Shown in pieces: positions 1 to 9,023 of a DNA stretch of 64,000 nt. The stretch's first letter is position 1; every line of letters starts with the position of its first letter. The stretch spans positions 62,001-126,000 of the forward strand of contig NZ_VFNH01000001.1 of NCBI RefSeq assembly GCF_006715485.1, in the 5' to 3' direction. Origin of the DNA: Herbaspirillum sp. SJZ107 (lineage in GTDB: Bacteria; Pseudomonadota; Gammaproteobacteria; Burkholderiales; Burkholderiaceae_D). The notes below the pieces were generated by a model. The model saw nothing but the letters and a program-made list of their open reading frames with translations, was not told the origin of the DNA and searched no databases. A program made the position numbers and the translations under genes.

Positions 1-540
1 CGTGTTCAGCGAGGCGATCGTGGCGATCGCGCTGTTGGCCGAGTCGATCACGGCGCTGCGCTGCTGGCGCACCGATTGCATCTGGGCGTTGTAGACGTTG
101 TTCAGGCTGTTGAAGCGCTGGGCCAGCAGCGTGCCGGTGGTGACCACCTGCTGGCGCAGCGGGGTCGAGGTCGGATCGACGCCGGCGACTGCGTTCAGGG
201 CGGCGAAGAAGCTGTCGATCCCGCTCGACAGGTTGGATTCGTCGTCGGCCATGACCTGTTCCAGCTGGGTCATGTAGGGCTGGGTCTGGGAGCGCTCGCC
301 GACTTCCGAGTTGCTGCGCCACAGCTGCTGGGTTTTATAGTTGTCCGAAAAACGCATTAGCGAGCTCACACGCACGCCGTTGCCGGCCTGGTTGGCGCCG
401 CCCGAAGGCGCCGCCGCCGTCAGCAGGGCGGACTGGCGCGTATAACCCTTGGTCTGCAGGTTGGCGATGTTCTGGCTGCTGGCGGACAGCGCCAGCTGCG
501 ATGCGAGCGCGCCGGACAGCGCGTTGTTCAGGATGCTCAT
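1..540 (-). CDS. flgK: Flagellar hook-filament junction protein FlgK, N-terminal part
   Basis: First 180 codons of FlgK (HAP1), which caps the hook and joins it to the filament. The ATG is at 540 and the frame runs open off the left edge. The start MSILNNALSG and the SSQNIANLQTKGYTRQ segment (about residues 20-37) form the N-terminal coiled-coil signature of flagellar axial proteins. It lies 45 nt downstream of flgJ on the same strand, the expected end of a flgBCDEFGHIJK operon; flgL would be expected outside the window. Identity is certain from the N-terminus; the rest cannot be judged. Confidence 0.93.
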   Translation of the reverse strand, partial: MSILNNALSGALASQLALSASSQNIANLQTKGYTRQSALLTAAAPSGGANQAGNGVRVSSLMRFSDNYKTQQLWRSNSEVGERSQTQPYMTQLEQVMADDESNLSSGIDSFFAALNAVAGVDPTSTPLRQQVVTTGTLLAQRFNSLNNVYNAQMQSVRQQRSAVIDSANSAIATIASLNT

Positions 541-585
541 GGGGTACGTCTCATATGGGCGGGATCAATACAGACAGGCGACCGT

Positions 586-942
586 TCAGCCGGCTTTATT
601 AAGTCCTTGCGGCAACAATTGCTTCAAAATGGCATCGGCGACGCCGAAGGCGCGCTGGTTGGCCAGGTTCCCGGCCAGCATGTTGTCGACCATGTCGGTC
701 ATGTCCTGGTTGACCTTGTTCTTGGCCGCGCTGTCTTCCGGGGCGATGGTGCGCTGGTTCTCGCGCATCTGGTGCAGCATGTGCGAGATGAAGAAGCTTT
801 CGAATTCGACCGCGGCCTTGGTGGCCTTCGCCACGTAGGCCGGATCCGGTGCCTGGGCGGCGGCGGCGGCCGGGGCCACCGCATCGGCGGGGCCGGCCTG
901 TTCCGGATGCAGCGGCTTGAGCGGGGTGAGGTTGTTCAGCAT
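586..942 (-). CDS. flgJ: Rod-binding protein FlgJ, rod domain only
   Basis: A 118-aa protein carrying only the N-terminal rod-capping half of FlgJ: the segment around ATKAAVEFESFFISHMLHQM and the following MVDNMLAGNLANQRAFGVAD stretch. In most gamma- and betaproteobacteria FlgJ is about 300 aa with a C-terminal peptidoglycan hydrolase. That half is absent here and a broken muramidase reading frame sits separately at 7862-8605. The ATG overlaps the flgI stop by one base (TGATG), so translation is probably coupled. Role: chaperones and caps the growing rod in the periplasm. Confidence 0.9.
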   Translation of the reverse strand: MLNNLTPLKPLHPEQAGPADAVAPAAAAAQAPDPAYVAKATKAAVEFESFFISHMLHQMRENQRTIAPEDSAAKNKVNQDMTDMVDNMLAGNLANQRAFGVADAILKQLLPQGLNKAG

Positions 943-2126
943 CAGATCACCACCAGTTCGCCTTCGATCGCGCCGGCCTGGTCGAGCGCCTGCAGGATCG
1001 CCATGATGTCGTCGGGCGAGGCGCCCAGGCTGTTGACCACGTCGATGATGGTCTGCAGGCGGGCACCGGCCGGCCAGTGGAACATCTGGCCCGAACCGCG
1101 GTCGACCGAGATCTTCGACTGCGGCGTGACCGCGGTCTGGCCGTTCGACAGCGGGCCCGGCTGGCTGACCGCCGAGCTTTCCGAGATCACGACCTTGAGC
1201 GCGCCGTGGGTGACGGCGGCCGATTTCACGCGCAGGCCGTCCGAGATCACCACGGTGCCGGTGCGCGAGTTGAACACCACCTTGGGCGTCTCGGCGCCGG
1301 CTTCCACCATCATGTTTTCCAGCTTGGCGACGAAGGCCACGCGCTCGGTCGGGTTGGCTGGGGCGACCACTTCGACGCTGGTGCCGTCGGCGGTGGTGGC
1401 GACGTCGCCGAAGCGGCGGTTGATCGCGTTCACGACGTTGGTCGCGGTGTCGAAATTCGGGTGGCGCAGGCGCAGCATGACTTGCGGGCGGGTCGAGAAG
1501 TCGGTCGGAATCTCGCGCTCGATCTGGGCGCCGTTCGGGATGCGGCCGCCGGTCGGCGTGTTCACCGTCACCGAGGAGCCGCTCTTGCCCGAAGCCGACA
1601 GGCCGCCGACCACCACGTTGCCCTGGGCCAGCGCATAGACTTCGTTGTCGGCCGCGCGCAGCTGGGTCAGCAGCAGGGTGCCGCCGCGCAGGCTCTTGGC
1701 GTCGCCCAGCGACGACACCGTGATGTCGATCGACTGGCCGCGGCGGTAGCCCGGCGGGAAGACGGCGGACACCATCACCGCCGCCACGTTCTTGTTCTTG
1801 GCATCCTCGCCCTGCGGCAGCTTGACGCCGAACTGCTTGAGCATGTTGACCACCGACTGGCTCGAGTACTTGACCTGGGTCGAGTCGCCGCTGCCGTTCA
1901 GGCCGACGACCAGGCCGTAGCCCACCAGCGGGTTTTCGCGGACGCCCTCGACGCTGACCAGGTTACGCAGCGCCTGGGTGCGCGGCATGGCCGGCTCCAC
2001 CTGGGCCGAGGTCTTCGGTATGGCCGGCGCCGCCATGGCCACGGACGCGGCGGACAGCGAGAGGCTGGCCAGTACGGCCAGGGAAACGATACGGATCAGT
2101 GAAGCGGGACGTGCGAATGGAGTCAT
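942..2126 (-). CDS. flgI: Flagellar P-ring protein FlgI
   Basis: 394 aa, usual length for FlgI, which forms the periplasmic P ring around the rod. A Sec signal peptide covers about residues 1-32 (hydrophobic core, then ASVAMAAPA). Conserved FlgI stretches include [20 protein letters not shown] and [14 protein letters not shown]; the C-terminus has the [22 protein letters not shown] ending. It sits between flgH (7 nt upstream) and flgJ (start and stop share a base). Nothing unusual is seen. Confidence 0.96.
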   Translation of the reverse strand: MTPFARPASLIRIVSLAVLASLSLSAASVAMAAPAIPKTSAQVEPAMPRTQALRNLVSVEGVRENPLVGYGLVVGLNGSGDSTQVKYSSQSVVNMLKQFGVKLPQGEDAKNKNVAAVMVSAVFPPGYRRGQSIDITVSSLGDAKSLRGGTLLLTQLRAADNEVYALAQGNVVVGGLSASGKSGSSVTVNTPTGGRIPNGAQIEREIPTDFSTRPQVMLRLRHPNFDTATNVVNAINRRFGDVATTADGTSVEVVAPANPTERVAFVAKLENMMVEAGAETPKVVFNSRTGTVVISDGLRVKSAAVTHGALKVVISESSAVSQPGPLSNGQTAVTPQSKISVDRGSGQMFHWPAGARLQTIIDVVNSLGASPDDIMAILQALDQAGAIEGELVVI

Positions 2127-2133
2127 GTCGTGC

Positions 2134-2799
2134 TCAGAACGGCATCAGGGGGCCGGCGAAGAAGCGGGTCAGCCAGCCGGGGGTATTGGCGTCGGCCAGC
2201 GAGCCTTGGCCGGAATAGGCGATGCGGGCATTCGCCACGCGCAGCGAGGAGACCTGGTTTTCCGAATCGATGTCGGCGGCGCGCAGGTAGCCCTTCACGC
2301 GCAGGAATTCCTCGCCCTGGTTCAGCTGCAGGCGCTTTTCGCCTGCCACGCGCAGCAGGCCGTTCGGCAGCACTTCCTGCACGATCACGGTGACCGCGCC
2401 GGACAGCGCGTTCTGCTGGGTGCTGGTGGCGTCGCCCTGGAAGCCGCGGTCGGCGCTGGCGTCGATCGAGGTACGGCCGAAGGTCTTGCCGAGCGCGCCG
2501 AGCGGGGCCACCGAGACCGACGAGCCCTTGCTGAAGCTGGTGCCGGCCTTCTTGCTGGCCTGGGTGGTTTCCTGCAGCAGGATCGTCACCACGTCGCCGA
2601 TGCGGAAGGCGCGCGCGTCCGAGGTCAGCGACACGGTGTCGGCCGAGAACACGCCGCCGGACATGCCGGTGCGCGAGGCGCTGGCCTTGGGCAGGGCGAG
2701 GGCGTCGTCGACCGGGGCCGCGGTACGCAGCGGCACGTTGGAGGCGCAACCGGTGAGCAGCAGGATGGCCGCTGCTGCTGCGGCATTCAGACGGACCAT
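2134..2799 (-). CDS. flgH: Flagellar L-ring lipoprotein FlgH
   Basis: 221 aa. A short signal peptide ends in a lipobox LLLTGC, with the lipidated Cys at about residue 18, as expected for the outer-membrane L ring. FlgH signatures such as [20 protein letters not shown] and the [20 protein letters not shown] region are present. It follows flgG with 2 nt between genes and precedes flgI. Acts with FlgI as the bushing for the rod. Confidence 0.96.
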   Translation of the reverse strand: MVRLNAAAAAAILLLTGCASNVPLRTAAPVDDALALPKASASRTGMSGGVFSADTVSLTSDARAFRIGDVVTILLQETTQASKKAGTSFSKGSSVSVAPLGALGKTFGRTSIDASADRGFQGDATSTQQNALSGAVTVIVQEVLPNGLLRVAGEKRLQLNQGEEFLRVKGYLRAADIDSENQVSSLRVANARIAYSGQGSLADANTPGWLTRFFAGPLMPF

Positions 2800-2801
2800 G
2801 A

Positions 2802-3587
2802 TCAGCGCGCCGCCTGCGACAGGTACTGCAGCATGTTGTCGGCAGCCGACAGCACCTTGGTGTTCATCTCGTAGGTGCGCTGGGCGGCGATCATGTCGAC
2901 CATCTCTTCCACCACCTGCACGTTCGAGCCTTCCAGCGCGCCCTGCTTGAGGGTGCCGATGCCGGCGGTGCCGGGCTGGCCCTGGTTCGGGTTGCCGCTG
3001 GCGGCGGTTTCCTGGAACAGGTTCTCGCCCATTGCCTGCAGGCCGGCCGGGTTGACGAAGGTGGTCAGGGTCAGCTGGCCGAGTTCGGTCGGGGCAGTGC
3101 TGCCCGGGACCGCGGCGCTGACCATGCCGTTGGCGCCGATGGTGAGCGACAGCGCGTTGTTGGGCACGGTGATCTGCGGCACCAGGGGCAGGCCCTGGGC
3201 GTTGACCAGCACGCCGTTGGCGTCGACCTGCAGCTGGCCGGCGCGGGTGTAGGCGGCGGTGCCGTCCGGACGGCGCACCTCGAGGAAGCCGTTGCCCGAG
3301 ATGGCGACGTCGAGCGGCTGGCTGGTGGTCTGGATGCTGCCGTTGGTGAAGATCTTCTGGGTGCCGACGACGTGCACGCCGTTACCCAGCTGGACGCCGT
3401 TGGACACGGTGTTGTCCGCGACCTGGGCGCCCGGCTGGGCGTCGATCTGGTAGAACAGGTCTTCGAACACGACGCGGTCGCGCTTGAAGCCGGCCGTGTT
3501 CACGTTGGCCAGGTTGTTGGCGATGGCTTGCAGCTTCGCATCCTGGGCTTGCACGCCGGTCTTGCTGATCAACATTGCGGGATTCAT
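2802..3587 (-). CDS. flgG: Distal rod protein FlgG
   Basis: 261 aa, the normal FlgG length. Starts MNPAMLISKTGVQAQDAKLQ and shows the NLANVNTAGFKRDRVVFEDL motif of rod/hook proteins and the C-terminal LEGSNVQVVEEMVDMIAAQR signature. The FlgG-specific insertion after residue 45 (DLFYQ region) separates it from FlgF. It lies 12 nt after flgF. Confidence 0.97.
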   Translation of the reverse strand: MNPAMLISKTGVQAQDAKLQAIANNLANVNTAGFKRDRVVFEDLFYQIDAQPGAQVADNTVSNGVQLGNGVHVVGTQKIFTNGSIQTTSQPLDVAISGNGFLEVRRPDGTAAYTRAGQLQVDANGVLVNAQGLPLVPQITVPNNALSLTIGANGMVSAAVPGSTAPTELGQLTLTTFVNPAGLQAMGENLFQETAASGNPNQGQPGTAGIGTLKQGALEGSNVQVVEEMVDMIAAQRTYEMNTKVLSAADNMLQYLSQAAR

Positions 3588-3599
3588 GGGATTTCCTTT

Positions 3600-4328
3600 T
3601 TAAGCGCCGATCAATTTGTTACCGGCTTCATTCATCTTGTCGCTCGCCTGGAACAGCTTCATCTGGATCTCGAAGCTGCGGTTCAGGCTCATGGTGGCGA
3701 CCATTTCCTCGACTGCCGACACGTTGCTGCCTTCCAGCGCACGCGAGCGCAGTTTCACGTTGGGGTCGGTGGCCAGGGGAGCGCCGTCGCGGGCGACGAT
3801 CAGGCCGGCCTCGTTCTTGGTCAGTTCCGTGCCTTCGGCGTTCACCAGGCGCAGCTTGTCGATCACCTGCATCTGGGTCGCGCCTTCGGTCAGCACCGAG
3901 ATGGTGCCGTCGGTGCCGATCTCGACCGCGGTGTGCGGGGGCAGCGTGATCGGGCCGCCTTCGCCCATCAGCGGGTGGCCGTGCACCGACAGCGCGCCTT
4001 CGGCGCTCATCTCGATCTCGCCCGAGCGAGTGTAGGCTTCGCCGTCGCCGTACTGCACGGCGAGCCAGCCCTTGCCGCCGACCGCCACGTCGAGCGGGCG
4101 GCCGGTCTCGCGCACGCTGCCGGCGCGGGTCGAGAGGGTGTCGGCCTGCATGTTCGTCATGTGCACGTCGTCGTAGCCGTAGCCGCCGTTCGGCTTGGCG
4201 TGGCCGGCGACTTCCATGCTGGCGCGGAAGCCCGCGGTATCCAGGTTGGCCAGGTTGTTGGCGTGGACCTGCTGGGCGCGCATCAGGCGGTCGGCGCCGG
4301 AAGCAGCGGTGAAGATCAGTTTATCCAT
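3600..4328 (-). CDS. flgF: Proximal rod protein FlgF
   Basis: 242 aa, usual FlgF size. Starts MDKLIFTAASGADRLMRAQQ, with NNLANLDTAGFRAS near residue 27 and a C-terminal LEGSNVSAVEEMVATMSLNR segment typical of flagellar rod proteins. It sits between flgE and flgG in the standard order. FlgF and FlgG are paralogues; length, the absence of the FlgG insertion and gene order decide the assignment. Confidence 0.95.
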   Translation of the reverse strand: MDKLIFTAASGADRLMRAQQVHANNLANLDTAGFRASMEVAGHAKPNGGYGYDDVHMTNMQADTLSTRAGSVRETGRPLDVAVGGKGWLAVQYGDGEAYTRSGEIEMSAEGALSVHGHPLMGEGGPITLPPHTAVEIGTDGTISVLTEGATQMQVIDKLRLVNAEGTELTKNEAGLIVARDGAPLATDPNVKLRSRALEGSNVSAVEEMVATMSLNRSFEIQMKLFQASDKMNEAGNKLIGA

Positions 4329-4357
4329 GTCGGCTCAGTGTTCGATCGGTGTCCGGA

Positions 4358-5545
4358 TTACAGGGCCTGCATCAGGGCCTGCATCATCTGGCTTTCGGTG
4401 GTCAGGACCTTGGAGTTGGCCTGGTAGTTGCGCTGCGAGGTCATCAGGCCGACCAGTTCCGAGGTGATGTCGACGTTCGAGCCTTCCAGCGCGCCGGTAT
4501 TGAGCTTGCCCGCCAGGCCCACGCCCGGCACGTTGTACAGGGCCGCGCCCGAGCCGGCGTTGGCGGTCCAGCTGGTGTCGCTGATCGCCTGCAGCGCGCC
4601 TTCGTTGGCGAAGTTGGCGATGGCCACGGTGCCGACCACCTGCGACTGGTCGTTGCTGTACTTGGCGACCAGCGAACCGTCGCCGGCCAGCTCGACGCCG
4701 ACGAAGGCGCCCGAGGCATAGCCGTCGCTGCGGTTGGTGGTGGTGGTGGCGTCGCCGGCGAAGCGGGTGGTGCCGGTGTAGTCGATGGTGACGGTGCCGG
4801 CAGCGGCGCCGCCTTTGGCGTCGTAGTTGACCGTGCCGGAGCCACCGGTGAGCTCGCCCTTGTCGTTGAAGGTCAGCTCGGCCTTGGCCGAGTTCATGTC
4901 GGCCTTGGCGCCGTCCAGCGAGTAGTACGCGTTGACGGTGTTGGCACCGGTCTTGACGAAGTACTGCGACAACGTGTGCTGGCTACCCAGCGAGTCGTAC
5001 ACGATCGACTGCTTGACCATGTTGTAGCTGCCTGCCTTGGTCGAGTCGAAGGACGCGACCGGCATGTCGTCCCAGTCGGCCGACACGTTGCCGACGAAGG
5101 CGATGTTCTTGGTGGCGACGGCCGGGATCTGGCCGGTCGGCACCTGGATGTCGCCCATGGCGCCGAGGGTGCCGTTGGTGGCCGGACCGTAGCCCTGCAC
5201 CTTCTTGCCGTTGCTGTCGATCAGGTAGCCCCCGGTGTCGGTCGAAAAGATGCCGACGCGGCTGTAGGTCATGCCGCCCTGCGGATCGCGGCTGACGAAG
5301 AAGCCGCGGCCGTCGATGGCGGCGTCGAGGCCGCGGCCGGTGGTGGTGCTGCTGCCGTTCTGGCTGATGTTCTGGGTGACCGAACCGATCTCGGTGCCGT
5401 TGGCCTTGCTGCCGGCCATCACGGTGGCGAAGTTGGCGCGGCTGGCCTTGAAGCCGTAGGTGGCGGCGTTGGCGATGTTGTGCGAAACGGTTTCCAGCTG
5501 CTCGTTGATGGCCTGGATGCCGGACAGTGCGATGTCGAAGCTCAT
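4358..5545 (-). CDS. flgE: Flagellar hook protein FlgE
   Basis: 395 aa, typical for FlgE, the subunit of the hook. N-terminus MSFDIALSGIQAINEQLETV with HNIANAATYGFKAS; middle with AAIDGRGFFVSRDPQGG; C-terminal TGALEGSNVDITSELVGLMT, all hook-protein signatures. The central domain is rich in Thr, Gly and Asp, as usual for surface-exposed hook domains. It lies 44 nt downstream of flgD, which encodes its scaffold. Confidence 0.97.
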   Translation of the reverse strand: MSFDIALSGIQAINEQLETVSHNIANAATYGFKASRANFATVMAGSKANGTEIGSVTQNISQNGSSTTTGRGLDAAIDGRGFFVSRDPQGGMTYSRVGIFSTDTGGYLIDSNGKKVQGYGPATNGTLGAMGDIQVPTGQIPAVATKNIAFVGNVSADWDDMPVASFDSTKAGSYNMVKQSIVYDSLGSQHTLSQYFVKTGANTVNAYYSLDGAKADMNSAKAELTFNDKGELTGGSGTVNYDAKGGAAAGTVTIDYTGTTRFAGDATTTTNRSDGYASGAFVGVELAGDGSLVAKYSNDQSQVVGTVAIANFANEGALQAISDTSWTANAGSGAALYNVPGVGLAGKLNTGALEGSNVDITSELVGLMTSQRNYQANSKVLTTESQMMQALMQAL

Positions 5546-5589
5546 GTCGATTCCTTGATATTTTGATGCGGTAGAGGAGGGAGGCCCGC

Positions 5590-6261
5590 TCAGGAGCCCG
5601 TCTTGCCGTTGAAACCCGTGACGGTCGAGGGATCGACCTCGCCAATGCCCGCCACTTGCAATACGACGCCGGCGCCGGTGACGCGCACGCTGTTCAGGCG
5701 TGCCGCCACTTCGACCTGCGGTGCGCTGCCGTCGGACGGCTGCGCCTGGATGGAATAAGTGCCCGGCGCCAGGCCGAGCGCGTCCGGATCGATCGTGAAG
5801 GCCTGCTCGCCCGAACCGTGGGCGGGCAGCGCCACCACATGCTGCTGGCCGTCGATGCCGGTCAGGACCAGGTTGGTGGCGCTGCTGGCGCCGAGCAGGT
5901 TGATGCTGCCGTTGATCCTGGCGCCGTCCAGCTTGACGTGGTCGGTGACCACGGTCACGTCGGAACCGACCTGGCCGCCCATCGCCAGGGTCTGCAGGCT
6001 CTGCAGGATGCTGGCGTTGGCGGTGGTCATGGTCGACAGGTTCTGCAGCGCCTCGGTCTGCGACAGCTGCGACAGCTGGTTGACGTAGGTGGTCGGATCC
6101 TGCGGCTCGAGCGGATCCTGGTTCTGGATCTGCGCGACCAGCAGCTTGGTGAACATGTCGCGGTTTTCCGAGGTGCTGGCCTGGGGCGCGACGGCGCCGC
6201 TGCCGGCCGTCGTGGTGTTGTTGCCCAACGGGTTGTTGGTGGTGGAAGTCGTGGTAACCAT
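5590..6261 (-). CDS. flgD: Hook-capping scaffold protein FlgD
   Basis: 223 aa, normal FlgD length. The N-terminal conserved block FTKLLVAQIQNQDPLEPQDP (about residues 36-55), followed by TTYVNQLSQLSQTEALQNL, is diagnostic. The C-terminal part (residues 100-215) is the beta-rich FlgD Ig/tudor-like region. The Thr/Asn-rich first 30 residues are unstructured, as is common in this secreted cap protein. Five nt separate it from flgC. Confidence 0.96.
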   Translation of the reverse strand: MVTTTSTTNNPLGNNTTTAGSGAVAPQASTSENRDMFTKLLVAQIQNQDPLEPQDPTTYVNQLSQLSQTEALQNLSTMTTANASILQSLQTLAMGGQVGSDVTVVTDHVKLDGARINGSINLLGASSATNLVLTGIDGQQHVVALPAHGSGEQAFTIDPDALGLAPGTYSIQAQPSDGSAPQVEVAARLNSVRVTGAGVVLQVAGIGEVDPSTVTGFNGKTGS

Positions 6262-6266
6262 GTCGA

Positions 6267-6671
6267 TCAGCCCTCGCCCAGTTTCAGCAGCGACTGCTGC
6301 ATCGATTTGATCCGGCCCAGCACCTCGACGTTGGTCTCGAATGCGCGCGAGGCGGACATCATGTCGGCCATTTCGGCCACTTCGTTGACGTTGGCGTAAT
6401 ACACCATGCCGTCGGCATCCGCCTTCGGATTGTCCGGCTCGTGCACGCGGCGCAGCGGCTCGCTGCTTTGCACCACGTCGAGCACCTGCACGCCGCCGCC
6501 GGCCTGGCCTTCGACCATGGCGGCGAACACCGGCTTGCGCGCGCGATAGGCTTCGGCTTCCGAGCCGGCCACGGCGTTGGCGTTGGCCAGGTTGCTGGCG
6601 ATCGTATTCAGGCGCACCGATTGCGCCGTCATCGCCGAACCGGCGATATTCGAGATGTCCTTGAAGCCCAT
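6267..6671 (-). CDS. flgC: Proximal rod protein FlgC
   Basis: 134 aa, the standard length. Starts MGFKDISNIAGSAMTAQSVR, with LNTIASNLANANAV at residues 22-35 and the C-terminal VNEVAEMADMMSASRAFETN signature of FlgC. Lies between flgB and flgD in the usual order, 25 nt after flgB. Forms part of the periplasmic rod. Confidence 0.96.
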   Translation of the reverse strand: MGFKDISNIAGSAMTAQSVRLNTIASNLANANAVAGSEAEAYRARKPVFAAMVEGQAGGGVQVLDVVQSSEPLRRVHEPDNPKADADGMVYYANVNEVAEMADMMSASRAFETNVEVLGRIKSMQQSLLKLGEG

Positions 6672-6696
6672 GTTCAGTATCCTTTGTCGGCCCGGG

Positions 6697-7056
6697 TTAC
6701 TGGCCGTTGATGGCCTTGGCCAGACCGCGCAGCTGCATGTTCACGAAGGTCAGGCTGGTCTGGAAATCGGAAGCGTTCTGCGAAAACGCCGCCTGCTCGA
6801 CGCCGATCTCGACGGTATTGCCGTCGGCGCTCGGGTGGAAGGGCACGCGGTACAACGGGTCGCCTTCGCCCAGGCTCATCTCGCCATTCTCGGAATCGAT
6901 ACGGTCCTGCAGCATCGCGCCGAAGTCGATGTCGCGGGCGGTGAAGCCGGGCGTGCTTTCGTTGGCGATGTTCGCCGCCAGCACCTTGGTGCGCTCCGCA
7001 CGTACCTGCAGCGCATCCGCGTGCACCCCGAGTGCATCCTTGAAATTAAACGTCAT
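6697..7056 (-). CDS. flgB: Proximal rod protein FlgB
   Basis: 119 aa starting at ATG 7056 (MTFNFKDALGVHADALQVRA). An upstream in-frame start would add 33 residues without homology, so the shorter start fits the family. It has the AANIANESTPGFTARDIDFG motif and the C-terminal LTFVNMQLRGLAKAINGQ segment. It is the first gene of the leftward flgBCDEFGHIJK operon and is divergent from flgA. Confidence 0.94.
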   Translation of the reverse strand: MTFNFKDALGVHADALQVRAERTKVLAANIANESTPGFTARDIDFGAMLQDRIDSENGEMSLGEGDPLYRVPFHPSADGNTVEIGVEQAAFSQNASDFQTSLTFVNMQLRGLAKAINGQ

Positions 7057-7133
7057 GGTCCGGAATCTCCGTTGTCCTGCAATGCAATGTGATTGGTTAA
7101 AATCGGATTTCTTTCTACTGCCGCTATTCTCTA
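7057..7133. promoter_or_regulatory. Divergent flgB/flgA intergenic region
   Basis: 77 bp between the divergent starts of flgB and flgA, noticeably more AT-rich than its surroundings (for example GGTTAAAATCGGATTTCTTT). It must carry both promoters. I see no clean sigma-54 or sigma-28 consensus, so the sigma factor is not assigned. Confidence 0.45.
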
Positions 7134-7835
7134 ATGATTGCTTTCTGTAAGGCAACCCTTGTCACGACGACACTTGTGCTGGTTTCGGGCCTCGCAATTG
7201 CCGCACAGCAACCTTTATCGATACAAATCGAACAAGCCGCCCGTGCCGAATTGGAAAGACAAATGGCGGCGTCCGGATTGACCGAACCGCAGGTCGAGGT
7301 GGCCGTCGTGACCACCCGCGCGGCGCCGCCATGCACCCAGAATGTCGCCATCGAAGCCCTGGATACCCGTTCTCCCCTGCGGATGCGCTTCCTGGCGCGT
7401 TGTAACGACACGCCCGGATGGAGGTACGAGTACGTGGTCCGCGCGCGCCTGACGGCCATGGTGGCGGTCGCTGCGGCCCCGGTTGCCGCCAACGAGGCAT
7501 TGACCGATGCACAAGTCACGATCGAGCGCCGTGATATTTCCAACATTGCCGATCCGATCACGACACCTGAAGATGCTGTCGGACAAATGTCACGTCGCAT
7601 GTTGCGCCCAGGAGACATTTTGCGTGGCGGCCAGCTCAGCAGTCCCGTGATGGTCAAGCGCGGCGACGCCGTGACCATGATCGCGCGCCGCGACGGCATC
7701 GAAGTCAGCACTGCCGGCGAGGCACTGGATGCCGGCGCGCGCGGCGCCATGGTGCGGGTAAAGAATGCCAACAGCGGCCAGGTGGTGCGCATGCGGGTGG
7801 CCGGTCCGGGGATGGTCGAACCGGTCGGCAACTAA
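7134..7835 (+). CDS. flgA: Flagella basal body P-ring formation protein FlgA
   Basis: 233 aa. Signal peptide at residues 1-24 (TLVLVSGLAIAAQQ) and a C-terminal SAF-type domain (about residues 105-230) with the MLRPGDILRGGQL and VKRGDAVTMIARRDGIEVS blocks of FlgA, the periplasmic chaperone for P-ring (FlgI) assembly. Transcribed divergently from flgB and convergent with the flgM/flgN end of the other cluster; only 26 nt separate it from the muramidase frame at 7862. Confidence 0.93.
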   Translation: MIAFCKATLVTTTLVLVSGLAIAAQQPLSIQIEQAARAELERQMAASGLTEPQVEVAVVTTRAAPPCTQNVAIEALDTRSPLRMRFLARCNDTPGWRYEYVVRARLTAMVAVAAAPVAANEALTDAQVTIERRDISNIADPITTPEDAVGQMSRRMLRPGDILRGGQLSSPVMVKRGDAVTMIARRDGIEVSTAGEALDAGARGAMVRVKNANSGQVVRMRVAGPGMVEPVGN

Positions 7836-7861
7836 CTAATAGATAGGGAACGGGGCGTTGT

Positions 7862-8605
7862 TCAGCTGCCGACGCCCTGCAGCTTGCCGGCCAGGCGCGA
7901 CAGCTTGGCCGCGTATGAGGGGTCGGTGGCGTAGCCGCCCTTGGCCAGGCCCGATGCGAACGCATGGGCATCGCTGCCGGTGCCGAGCGCACCGCGGAAA
8001 CGCGGATTATCGATCAGCATCTGCGCATAGTCGCGGAAGGCGCTGGCCTGGTCCGGATAGGCGCGGAAGCGCGCACTGGTCTTGACCGCCGCGCCGCCCA
8101 CGTATTCGGTGGTGCTGTTGTCGGCGACGTCGCCTTTCCAGCTGCTGCCGGCCTTGATGCCGAACAGGTTGTGGGTCGAGCTGCCGTCGGCATTCTTCAG
8201 CGGGCGGCGGCCCCAGCCCGATTCCAGCGCAGCATGCGCGGACACCAGTTCCGGCGCCACGCCCAGCTTGTCGGCCGCTTCGCGCGCCCACGGCGCGATA
8301 CTCTCGAGGAAGGCCTGCTGGTCGGGCGAGGCGGTACTGTCGCCGTCGCCGACGATGGCATTGGCGGCGCCGGCTTCGCTGGCGCGCGCGGCCCACACAC
8401 GGCCTTCCGCGCTCAGGCTGGCGCTGCTGGTCCAGTCGCCGCCGCCGTTCTGGATGAAGTCGGCGACTTCGCCCTGCACCTAGCCGAACACGCCGCCGAA
8501 GTTGGCCCCCCCGTTACCGCCGCCGTTGCCGATGGCAGCGGTAGGGCGGGTCGCGGCGGTCGGCGCCAGCGCCGGGATCGAGGTCGTGAATTCAGCGTGG
8601 CGCAT
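7862..8605 (-). pseudogene. FlgJ-type muramidase with in-frame amber codon
   Basis: A frame of 248 codons starts at ATG 8605 (MRHAEFTTSIPAL), overlapping the flgN stop by 14 nt, and is interrupted by TAG at 8480-8482 after 41 residues of Ala/Gly-rich linker. The downstream 205 residues form an intact glucosaminidase/FlgJ C-terminal domain: LGVAPELVSAHAALESGWGR with the likely catalytic Glu, HNLFGIKAGSSWKGD, FRAYPDQASAFRDYAQ and GLAKGGYATDPSYAAKL. Reinitiation at GTG 8479 could still give the domain, but no obvious ribosome site precedes it. With the rod-only FlgJ at 586-942 this would be the cell-wall-cutting half of the FlgJ function. It could be a recent nonsense mutation or a one-base sequencing error. 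Confidence 0.72.
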
Positions 8606-9020
8606 AGGTCTGGTCCTCACCATGCATCAGGCGCTGCATCACCGAATGCTGTTCCGCCATCAGATTGGCGTTGCGGGTGGTGGCGCGCTTGCAGTCGCGC
8701 ACCAGTTGCTCCAGCTGGTCCCAGGCGGCGCTGGCGCCGCCGCGCTGGGCGTCGGGCAGGCTGCTGAACAGCTGGTCCATGCCGGCCTGCTGGCCGAACA
8801 GGGCGCGCACCAGCTGCACGCGCTGCTGGCGGCGCTGTTCCATGGTGTCCAGCTGCGGCGTCAGTTCGCCGGCCAGCGTCGCCAGTTCGGCGCCGCGGTG
8901 GCGCAGCGCGGCCTGGAACTGGCGTTCCAGTACGTCGCGGATGGTCGTGCAGGCGCGGAGGTCGTCCTGGATGCCGTCCAGCAGGCGCGCCAGCGCCTGG
9001 TCGCGGGTCATGCGGCTCAT
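8592..9020 (-). CDS. flgN: Flagellar secretion chaperone FlgN
   Basis: 142 aa, almost entirely helical and Gln/Arg/Leu-rich, matching FlgN, the cytoplasmic chaperone for the hook-associated proteins FlgK and FlgL. Recognisable from the size, the coiled-coil pattern (LATLAGELTPQLDTMEQRRQ) and position: it starts 3 nt after flgM, the usual flgM-flgN pair. Sequence conservation in this family is low, so the call depends on context. Confidence 0.82.
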   Translation of the reverse strand: MSRMTRDQALARLLDGIQDDLRACTTIRDVLERQFQAALRHRGAELATLAGELTPQLDTMEQRRQQRVQLVRALFGQQAGMDQLFSSLPDAQRGGASAAWDQLEQLVRDCKRATTRNANLMAEQHSVMQRLMHGEDQTYAPR

Positions 9021-9023
9021 GCG

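Noticed and set aside
8082..8483. Plus-strand frame opposite the muramidase
   Set aside because: Ends at the same bases as the amber codon by chance and has no recognisable protein features.
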